A stretch of 15,637 nt of DNA, from positions 1-15,637 of the forward strand of contig JAVFAS010000070.1 of assembly GCA_034002405.1 (NCBI GenBank), read 5' to 3'. This DNA is from SZUA-365 sp034002405. Its GTDB lineage: Bacteria > Bacteroidota > Ignavibacteria > SZUA-365. Every line of letters begins with the position of its first letter. Position 1 is the stretch's first letter. Below are positions 1-5,524 of this stretch, piece after piece. The translations under genes and the position numbers were made by a program. The notes beneath the pieces were generated by a model. The model did no database searches, was not told the origin of the DNA, and worked only from the letters and a program-made list of their open reading frames with translations.

Positions 1-240
1 GTTCCTGCCGGAGCCATCCTCGCCCGCGCCGTTCCAGCCGGAGCCATCGTCGCCCGCGCCGTTCCTGCCGGAGCCATCGTCGACCGCGCCGTTCCTGCCG
101 GAGCCATCGTCGCCCGATCCATTCTTCCCGGAGCCATCGTCACCCGCGCCGTTCCTGCCGGAGCCATCGTCGCCCGATCCATTCTTCCCGGAGCCATCGT
201 CACCCGAGCCGTTCCTGCCGGAGCCGTCGTCACCCGAGCC
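1..240. repeat. 30-bp in-frame tandem repeat, eight units
   Basis: Eight consecutive 30-bp units run from base 1 to 240, each beginning GTTCCTGCCGGAGCCATCGT or a close variant on the plus strand, with a degenerate ninth unit at 241-270. They probably continue past the left edge. Read on the minus strand each unit encodes ten residues of the form DDGSGRNGSG. Two variants (ATTCTTCCCG and GTTCCTGCCG starts) alternate at units 4-7, giving a 60-bp higher-order repeat, which suggests expansion by duplication of pairs. All differences keep the reading frame. The product is a flexible, acidic, glycine-rich linker in the PD40 lipoprotein; calcium binding is possible but not shown. Confidence 0.95.
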
Positions 241-1677
241 GTTACGGAGCGATCCGTCGGCGAGTGTACCGTTGCCGTTGGCACCGGGAGAGAGATTCAG
301 GTTGTCCGCATCCGGATAGTACCCTTCTTTTTCGGCGAACACGGCGTAATTGTCGCCTTTTGGAACCGTCCCTTCGTAGACACCTGTCTGGGGATCCGTT
401 TTGAGTACGGTGACGACTTCACCGGTGGAGAGACTCTGCACCACCACATCGGCACCGGTAACCGGTTTGCCATCATCTCCTTCGATGACTCCTTTGATCG
501 TGGCGACTTCCGCCTCGGGACGCGCGCCCCGCGGCAGGGTGATCATGTAGATGTCGTTTTCGCCACGACCGTCTTTCTGATTCGAGGTGGAGAAGAATGC
601 GTGTTTGCCATCGGGCGTGATACGGTACCCCCAGTCATCGTCCGAGCCGTTCACATCCTTCCCCAGATTCACGGGTTCTGTCCATTCCGTCCACGTCGTC
701 GAGTTCGCACGGACGGATTTGAACACGTCCATCTTCCCGAGTCCGGCATGGCCGTCGGATGAGAAGTACAGCGTGCGTCCGTCGGGATGGAGGAACGGCG
801 AGCGTTCCGCGAACGGTGTGTTGATGGTGGGACCCAGATTGATCGGCGGCTGCCAGTAGGTGCCGCGGCGTACCGCGACGAAGATATCCGTGTTGCCGGC
901 GACACTGCCGTGATAGGGCGTGTTTTTCGGCACGCGTTCCCCGATCACTCCCTCGCGATCGGAGATGAACAGGACGGCGAACCCATCGGCCGTCATGAAG
1001 GCGTCCGAGTCGTAGTAGCGGCTGTTGACCATTTGCGGGAAGTGCATGATCGATGACCAGCCGCGTTCGGTCTTCTCGAAATAGTAATTGTCGCCGCTGC
1101 CCAGGTGACCGGGGAAACCGCCGTAGATGAGGATTTTCGTCCCGTCGAAGGAGAGGCCGTTGATTGTTTCGTGATCGGGCGTGTTGATCCGGTCTCCGAG
1201 ATTCACGGCCGGCTGCCAGACGCCATCCTTCTTCTCCGCGACATAGATATCGAGTTTTCCCTTGCCACCTTCGCGGTCGCTGGCGAAGTACATCCGCGAG
1301 CCATCGACGGTGACCGAGGGTTTGATGTCATCGCCGGGACTATTGATGTTATCGCCGAGATTCGTCAATTCGACATCGAAGGATTCCGCCTTCAGGATGG
1401 CGATGATCGTTTCGAAGCGGCTTTCCATCCCGGGAAATCGTGCCTTGTAGGAATTGAACACCGCGGCGGCCGCATCCCAGTCCTTGGCGTCGATCGCCGG
1501 TTTTGCCAGACGCTGCACCGCGACGAAGGCATCCTCGTTCGGGGCCCATTTCTCGATGTACGCGGCATAGTCATCCGAATCTTCCATGTGGAGGACCTCT
1601 TTCGACAGCGAGCAGGCGGAAACCAGGGCCGTGACGACGAGGATGAGGAGTACCGGAAGCAGGCGGAAGCGTTTCAT
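1..1677 (-). CDS. PD40 beta-propeller lipoprotein, PorE-like, 3' end cut by window edge
   Basis: The reading frame is open from an ATG at 1677 down to base 1, giving 559 codons without a stop. Residues 1-22 are a lipoprotein signal with the lipobox V19-S-A-C22. Residues about 30-90 are helical with a TPR-like segment (AIDAKDWDAAAAVFNSYKA). Residues about 95-385 carry PD40/WD40-like propeller blades, seen as recurring 'INSPGDD..PSVT.DG..MYFASDR' and 'DIYVA' type strings. Residues about 391-464 match a carboxypeptidase-regulatory-like fold (IKGVIEGDDGKPVTGADVVV). From about residue 470 the chain becomes tandem DDGSGRNGSG repeats. This order matches the known T9SS outer-membrane component PorE (TPR, propeller, CRD, OmpA-like domain), and an OmpA-like peptidoglycan-binding domain is expected beyond the edge but not seen. 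Many Bacteroidota lipoproteins share this plan without being PorE, so the role is inference. There is no clear Shine-Dalgarno site; the start is fixed by the signal sequence. It is divergent from the 851-aa sorting-domain protein. Confidence 0.85.
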   Translation of the reverse strand, partial: MKRFRLLPVLLILVVTALVSACSLSKEVLHMEDSDDYAAYIEKWAPNEDAFVAVQRLAKPAIDAKDWDAAAAVFNSYKARFPGMESRFETIIAILKAESFDVELTNLGDNINSPGDDIKPSVTVDGSRMYFASDREGGKGKLDIYVAEKKDGVWQPAVNLGDRINTPDHETINGLSFDGTKILIYGGFPGHLGSGDNYYFEKTERGWSSIMHFPQMVNSRYYDSDAFMTADGFAVLFISDREGVIGERVPKNTPYHGSVAGNTDIFVAVRRGTYWQPPINLGPTINTPFAERSPFLHPDGRTLYFSSDGHAGLGKMDVFKSVRANSTTWTEWTEPVNLGKDVNGSDDDWGYRITPDGKHAFFSTSNQKDGRGENDIYMITLPRGARPEAEVATIKGVIEGDDGKPVTGADVVVQSLSTGEVVTVLKTDPQTGVYEGTVPKGDNYAVFAEKEGYYPDADNLNLSPGANGNGTLADGSLRNGSGDDGSGRNGSGDDGSGKNGSGDDGSGRNGAGDDGSGKNGSGDDGSGRNGAVDDGSGRNGAGDDGSGWNGAGEDGSGRN

Positions 1678-1712
1678 TGCACTGGGATGTTGGGAGACAA
1701 GACTGCGAGAAT

Positions 1713-1744
1713 CAAAGGTACGAGGCGTTTGCAACCCGATGCAA
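1713..1744 (-). promoter_or_regulatory. Possible Bacteroidota-type promoter for the PD40 lipoprotein
   Basis: On the minus strand TACCTTTG (bases 1720-1713) matches the Bacteroidota -7 consensus TAnnTTTG exactly, and TTG (1744-1742) lies 21 bases upstream, inside the usual range for the -33 element. Transcription would begin near 1706, leaving a leader of about 29 bases before the ATG at 1677. The consensus is established for Bacteroidota; its use in this organism is inferred. Confidence 0.45.
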
Positions 1745-1826
1745 GGCGACAATCCGTCCGCCATTATTTCGTCTCCATCCGTTCAGGACGCAATTTCGAT
1801 GCAGCAAGCACGAGCCCGGAAAAGCA

Positions 1827-1857
1827 TTGCGTCCCAGTGGTCAATTCTTTAGCTTTC
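1827..1857 (+). promoter_or_regulatory. Possible Bacteroidota-type promoter for the 851-aa protein
   Basis: TTG (1827-1829), a 20-base spacer and TAGCTTTC (1850-1857) match TTG / TAnnTTTG at all but the last base. Transcription would begin near 1864, about 60 bases before the ATG at 1924. With the minus-strand candidate at 1713-1744 it forms a back-to-back pair in the 246-base divergent gap; no other feature was seen in that gap. Confidence 0.4.
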
Positions 1858-1923
1858 CCTGTCGGCACCCGGACCTTCGCGGGGCGAGACACCCCTCCTG
1901 TTTGATCCCAAGCGAGATACGCC

Positions 1924-4479
1924 ATGAAACGAATCCTTACCGCAGTCCTGCTGTTATGCGCGGCGACCTCTTTTGCGCAGAATAAAGAGGATATTTTCGT
2001 ATTTCGGGCGCTGGAACCGGAATCCTGTTGTTTCGAGCTGGACGTGGAGAACGCCCATACACCCGCGTCCCCGATCAACACGATTCAGCTTCGCCTGATC
2101 ACGCCGGGCGCGAAGTTCCATCCCGGCGCGGGCGGGGCCTGGCCGACACAAACCGAGAGCGACAGCCTGATCATCTTCGGTGACGGCAACATCGAGATTC
2201 GTTCCGGCGAAATGGTGGATGGATTCAATTTCTGCGTGCACTTCCTTCCGGGACAGCCGCGGCAATTCCAGCTCGAATGGTTGACGAAATACAACACCAC
2301 GGTCACCTCCATTGACACGGTCGATCTTGAATGCATCGTCATTCAACGGACCTGCGACAGTGTCCTGGTTTCGAGCATCACGATTCCCAACCAGCCCGAT
2401 GGCTCCTGTTGCTACGATTTCACGTTGCGGAACGTGCACGAGCCACCGAGCGAGCTGAACGGATTTCGCTTGATGCTGCAGACACCGGGTGCGAGTATCG
2501 TCGGTGATCCGAGCGGTCCCTGGCAGACCAGCGACGTGACGAGCACTTCGGTGACGTTCACCGCGCCCGGGGATGTGCTTCCCACGGGCGAGGAGTTGCG
2601 GAATTTCCGGATCTGCGTGGCGACACCGCAGGGCGACCCCGGTGATGTGGTGATTCGATGGATCAGTTTGAACTTCGGACAGATTCTCTGCGAGGAGGAT
2701 ATCGTTGTCAACTGTGTGCCGAAATTCCGGCCACGCAGCGACACGCTGTTGCTCCGCCCGCGGCAGGATTGTGGCTACGATCTCGGATTCATCAACACGC
2801 ATCAGCCGCGATCGACGATCAATACGCTCCGGCTCAGCGTTCTCACCCCGGGTGCGAGCCTGGAAGCCGTGACGGCTCCAACCGGATGGATGATCGCGAG
2901 CCAGACCACATTGAATGTGCAATTCACGAACAACGGCAACCCCGTGGCGACAGGAGATTCAGCCAAGGGGTTCCTCGTCACGTTCAAGCCGTCGAGCAGC
3001 GGCGTGGTTCGCTTCTCCTGGACGACCTACGACGGATCGACCGTCGCCACGCGTGATACCGTGCAGGTGCAATGCACCCCGCCGCCGCCGGTCGTCTGTG
3101 ATTCGGTTCTTGTCGTCCCGCAGGCCAATTCCTGTTCGTACGATTTTGGTTTCGTCAACGCACATCTGCCGGCATCGGATGTCAACGAATTCGCCCTCCG
3201 GCTGCAGAACCCCGGTGCGACGATCGCCGACGCCGTGGCACCCGAGAACTGGGTGATTCAGACACGCAGCGCGACCGATATCGTTTTCAAGGACACCGCG
3301 GGTGTCATCGTGCCGGGAGCGGAGCAGGCGGGATTTATTCTCGCGCTCACGCCAGCCGATGCGGGAGACGTGATCGGGGTTGAATACAGCACCGGCCGGG
3401 ACGGCAATGTGAATTGCAGTGAAATCGTGCTGGTGGCATGCCGTCCCGCGCAGGAGCGTTGTGACTCGCTGTCGGTGACGCCCTCGATGGACTACTGCGG
3501 TTACACCTTTGATCTGACCAATCTCCGCATTCCCGAAGCCCCCCTCGATGCCTGGCGGCTCGAACTCGATGATCCCGCGGCGGTTCTGCTCGCGGCGACA
3601 GCACCGACCGGATGGTCGGTGGACACCCTGGACGAACAAATGGTTCGATTCACGCTCGATGCCGGTTCGCTTGCCACCGGAGCATCGGCCGGTGGATTCG
3701 CATTGCAATTCGTGCCCTCCAGTATTTCGAGTCAGATTCCCTTTACGTGGACCACCGAGCTTGCCGGACAGGATCGCTGCGCCGATACAGCCAGTGTCGC
3801 GTGCGAGCTGAAGATCGTGCAATGTGACATGATCGATGTCGTCACGAGTGTCGAACGTCCGTGCTGTTTCGAATTCCGTGTACAGAACACACATCTTCCA
3901 CGCGGAATCATCAATGGTTTCAACGTGCAAATCCTCACGCCGGGCGTGACACTGTTCACCTCCACGATCGAGGATCCCGATGGGTGGACCAATATCAGAA
4001 ACAGCACGCGCGTCGGATGGCGTACCGATGGCGGGATTCCGCCGGGTGAGAACGTGTCCGGTTTTACGGTCTGTTATGACAACAGTGCGATCGGCAACGC
4101 GGATTTCCAGGTAGTCACACAGACGGTGGAGAATGGCCTGATTATCTGCGAGGATACCGTGACAATCAAATGCGACCGGACACTGCGGATTTCCGCACTA
4201 CCGGGTGCGATCCCCAACAGCGTCCGTCTGCATCAGAACTTCCCGAATCCCTTCAATCCCGTCACGACGATCACGTTCGATCTTCCACGTCCCGATGACG
4301 TGACACTGAGTCTGTACGACCCGCACGGACGTCTCGTGATGGATCTCGGATCGGGTTCGTATGAAGCGGGCAGCTGGCAGATCCGTCTTGACGCATCCTC
4401 GTTGCGAAGCGGTACGTATTTCTATCAGCTCCGGACCTCGGCACACATCGAAACACGTTCCTTGATCCTGCTGAAATAA
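1924..4479 (+). CDS. Secreted six-repeat protein with T9SS C-terminal sorting domain
   Basis: This is an 851-aa protein with a Sec signal peptide (MKRILTAVLLLCAATSFA, cleavage after A18). It contains six homologous units of about 105-130 residues, starting near residues 25, 144, 271, 392, 513 and 634. Each has the core C-x-(Y/F)-(D/E)-F...N-x-H-x-P...N-x-(F/L)-x-L...TPGA, and most are joined by C...CDS-type cysteine pairs. Residues 769-851 are a sorting domain beginning LHQNFPNPFNP and ending YFYQLRT...LILLK, of the type that directs proteins through the T9SS to the cell surface or outside. No enzyme motif is visible, and I do not recognise the repeat family. A surface adhesin or structural protein of stacked beta-sandwich domains with disulfides is a guess. 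There is no obvious Shine-Dalgarno site; the start is chosen because it begins the signal peptide. A strong hairpin follows the stop. Confidence 0.93.
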   Translation: MKRILTAVLLLCAATSFAQNKEDIFVFRALEPESCCFELDVENAHTPASPINTIQLRLITPGAKFHPGAGGAWPTQTESDSLIIFGDGNIEIRSGEMVDGFNFCVHFLPGQPRQFQLEWLTKYNTTVTSIDTVDLECIVIQRTCDSVLVSSITIPNQPDGSCCYDFTLRNVHEPPSELNGFRLMLQTPGASIVGDPSGPWQTSDVTSTSVTFTAPGDVLPTGEELRNFRICVATPQGDPGDVVIRWISLNFGQILCEEDIVVNCVPKFRPRSDTLLLRPRQDCGYDLGFINTHQPRSTINTLRLSVLTPGASLEAVTAPTGWMIASQTTLNVQFTNNGNPVATGDSAKGFLVTFKPSSSGVVRFSWTTYDGSTVATRDTVQVQCTPPPPVVCDSVLVVPQANSCSYDFGFVNAHLPASDVNEFALRLQNPGATIADAVAPENWVIQTRSATDIVFKDTAGVIVPGAEQAGFILALTPADAGDVIGVEYSTGRDGNVNCSEIVLVACRPAQERCDSLSVTPSMDYCGYTFDLTNLRIPEAPLDAWRLELDDPAAVLLAATAPTGWSVDTLDEQMVRFTLDAGSLATGASAGGFALQFVPSSISSQIPFTWTTELAGQDRCADTASVACELKIVQCDMIDVVTSVERPCCFEFRVQNTHLPRGIINGFNVQILTPGVTLFTSTIEDPDGWTNIRNSTRVGWRTDGGIPPGENVSGFTVCYDNSAIGNADFQVVTQTVENGLIICEDTVTIKCDRTLRISALPGAIPNSVRLHQNFPNPFNPVTTITFDLPRPDDVTLSLYDPHGRLVMDLGSGSYEAGSWQIRLDASSLRSGTYFYQLRTSAHIETRSLILLK

Positions 4480-4496
4480 TCGTCGATCTCGAATGT

Positions 4497-4537
4497 ATAC
4501 CACGACGCCCTCCCCTGTGCGGAGGGCGTCGTGGTAT
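4497..4537 (+). terminator. 17-bp perfect hairpin, likely terminator
   Basis: Bases 4497-4513 (ATACCACGACGCCCTCC) are perfectly complementary to 4521-4537, with a 7-base loop CCTGTGC. It starts 18 bases after the stop of the 851-aa gene. A run of T after the stem is almost absent (only TATTGT overlapping its end), so it is not a textbook rho-independent terminator. Its position and length still fit transcription termination or 3'-end protection of the mRNA. Confidence 0.7.
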
Positions 4538-4550
4538 TGTCCCGCATGGA

Positions 4551-4676
4551 TGATCACGTGCTCCGTACGCGGTCAGGGGGCGGTGCACGGATCGTGTGAT
4601 CATTCCGGGCATCATTTTCCCGACTTTCGGGTTATGAGGGATCGGCGTGGAATCGTCACGCGCGTGATCCCCGAAA
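4551..4676 (+). other. Inverted-repeat-rich leader upstream of purE
   Basis: Two nested stems are visible at 4551-4602: TGATCAC (4551-4557) with GTGATCA (4596-4602), and inside it TCCGT (4562-4566) with ACGGA (4587-4591). A second set follows: TTTCGGG (4625-4631) pairs with CCCGAAA (4670-4676), enclosing GCGTG (4645-4649) with CACGC (4657-4661). A competing stem GGGATC (4638-4643) with GATCCC (4666-4671) would exclude the outer one. This could be a structured regulatory leader for purE, but short stems arise often by chance in GC-rich DNA, and no known riboswitch core was recognised. No convincing promoter was found between the 4497-4537 hairpin and purE. Confidence 0.25.
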
Positions 4677-4682
4677 TACACA

Positions 4683-4688
4683 GAGGAG
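4683..4688 (+). promoter_or_regulatory. Ribosome binding site of purE
   Basis: GAGGAG lies six bases before the ATG at 4695. This is one of the clearest Shine-Dalgarno sequences in the window and settles the purE start. Confidence 0.8.
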
Positions 4689-4694
4689 AAAGGT

Positions 4695-5183
4695 ATGGCA
4701 GACACTCATCCCCAGGTACTCGTTCTCATGGGCAGTACGTCCGATTGGGACGTCATGCAGCATGCATCGGAGACGTTGAAGCGATTTGGCATCGCGCACG
4801 AATGTCGCGCGCTCTCGGCGCATCGCACCCCCGCGGCCGTGGTGGAGCTTGTTTCACACGCCGAGGAGAACGGGACGGATGTGATCATCGCCGCGGCCGG
4901 TGGCGCGGCGCATCTGGCGGGCGTGGTCGCGGCGCACACGTTGTTGCCGGTGTTGGGTGTTCCGATGAGCAGCACGCTCAATGGACTCGATTCCCTGCTC
5001 TCGACCGTGCAGATGCCCGCGGGCATTCCGGTTGGCACGCTGGCGATCGGCAAGGCCGGCGCGACGAACGCGGCGTTGCTGGCCGTGGCCATCCTTGCGC
5101 GCAAATCCCCGGATCTCCGGGCGAAACTCCAGGAGTTCCGCGAAGAGCAGACACAAAAAGTGCTCACCAGCACGCTTCCGTAA
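4695..5183 (+). CDS. purE: 5-(carboxyamino)imidazole ribonucleotide mutase (PurE class I)
   Basis: The 162-aa product has the usual length and motifs of class I PurE, which converts N5-CAIR to CAIR in de novo purine synthesis in the cytoplasm. Visible are the nucleotide-binding loop MGSTSDW (residues 12-18), SAHRTP (41-46, holding the catalytic histidine H43), AAGGAAHLAGV (67-77) and the stretch GLDSLLSTVQMPAGIPV followed by AIGKAGATNAALLA. Class I enzymes act with PurK, which makes N5-CAIR; no purK lies next to it here, so it should be elsewhere. The gene is monocistronic in appearance: it follows a hairpin and is convergent with the tautomerase gene 54 bases downstream. The start is fixed by a GAGGAG site. 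Confidence 0.97.
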   Translation: MADTHPQVLVLMGSTSDWDVMQHASETLKRFGIAHECRALSAHRTPAAVVELVSHAEENGTDVIIAAAGGAAHLAGVVAAHTLLPVLGVPMSSTLNGLDSLLSTVQMPAGIPVGTLAIGKAGATNAALLAVAILARKSPDLRAKLQEFREEQTQKVLTSTLP

Positions 5184-5237
5184 GCATGGTGCCCGGCACG
5201 CACATTCCTGGAGCGGAAACGTAAGAGACGGTCCGGC

Positions 5238-5429
5238 TCAGCGGCCGAGTTCGCGTGCGGTTTTCCCCCCGATTCCGTATTCATCTTTCCCCATTTCCGA
5301 TACGATCACACGGACGGAATCGGGGGGAACATTCAATGTGTTCGCCACCGATTCCGTGATGTTCCGTATCAGGGCCGTCTTCAACGCGGGAGGACGTCCC
5401 TCGAGAATATGCGCAATGATGATGGGCAT
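5238..5429 (-). CDS. 4-oxalocrotonate tautomerase family protein
   Basis: The 63-aa product aligns by eye over its whole length with 4-oxalocrotonate tautomerase (2-hydroxymuconate tautomerase). After removal of the initiator Met the catalytic Pro1 is exposed (PIIIAHILEGR), and Arg11 and Arg39 (SVRVIV), which bind the substrate in the family, are both present; the usual Phe50 is Tyr (DEYGIGG). The family forms hexamers of short beta-alpha-beta subunits that tautomerise enol/keto acids. The physiological substrate cannot be told from sequence: no catechol meta-cleavage genes are nearby, so a role in aromatic degradation is not supported. It faces purE tail to tail and is divergent from the 1077-aa gene. 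An AGGAGA site lies just upstream. Confidence 0.92.
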   Translation of the reverse strand: MPIIIAHILEGRPPALKTALIRNITESVANTLNVPPDSVRVIVSEMGKDEYGIGGKTARELGR

Positions 5430-5433
5430 GGTC

Positions 5434-5439
5434 TCTCCT
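5434..5439 (-). promoter_or_regulatory. Ribosome binding site of the tautomerase gene
   Basis: On the minus strand AGGAGA is followed by four bases and the ATG at 5429. It supports that start, which also places the catalytic proline directly after Met. Confidence 0.75.
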
Positions 5440-5479
5440 GTACAATGCTATTGAATATACGCAATTTGTGTTGTACAAT
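5439..5479. repeat. Paired TGTACAAT boxes in the divergent promoter region
   Basis: TGTACAAT occurs at 5439-5446 and again at 5472-5479, 33 bases apart (about three helical turns). The second lies within the 8-bp palindrome TTGTACAA (5471-5478). One copy overlaps the predicted -10 of the 1077-aa gene and the other abuts the tautomerase ribosome binding site. A dimeric repressor operator is possible; no regulator gene is in the window. Confidence 0.3.
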
Positions 5480-5481
5480 TG
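5451..5481 (+). promoter_or_regulatory. Predicted promoter of the 1077-aa gene
   Basis: TTGAAT (5451-5456), a 17-base spacer and TACAAT (5474-5479) fit a sigma-70 type promoter. The same bases read as TTG, 20 bases, TACAATTG, one mismatch from the Bacteroidota TAnnTTTG form. Transcription would begin near 5486, about 40 bases before the ATG at 5525. On the opposite strand TATATT (5459-5454) with a weak TTCAAT upstream (5483-5478, 18-base spacer) could serve the tautomerase gene. Confidence 0.5.
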
Positions 5482-5524
5482 AAGTAGCGCTTGAAATCCA
5501 ATCGGCAACCTACCCGAGCAGGCC

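Noticed and set aside
1..240. Regular 30-bp repeats that could suggest a CRISPR array
   Set aside because: Units are directly adjacent with no spacers, vary within the unit, and are in frame with a long open coding region.
1105..1905. Plus-strand 266-aa open frame
   Set aside because: It lies opposite the PD40 gene, whose product has clear domains; the plus-strand product has no recognisable motif and is a GC-rich shadow frame.
1954..3930. Two long minus-strand open frames (1954-2922 and 2959-3930)
   Set aside because: They mirror the repeat-bearing 851-aa gene and show no family motifs, signal sequences or ribosome binding sites.
4538..4694. Known purine-type riboswitch before purE
   Set aside because: The conserved core bases and three-way junction of purine riboswitches were not found; only generic inverted repeats are visible.
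5238..5429. Aromatic meta-cleavage pathway implied by the tautomerase
   Set aside because: No ring-cleavage dioxygenase, hydrolase or decarboxylase genes are nearby, and the tautomerase family has many other roles.
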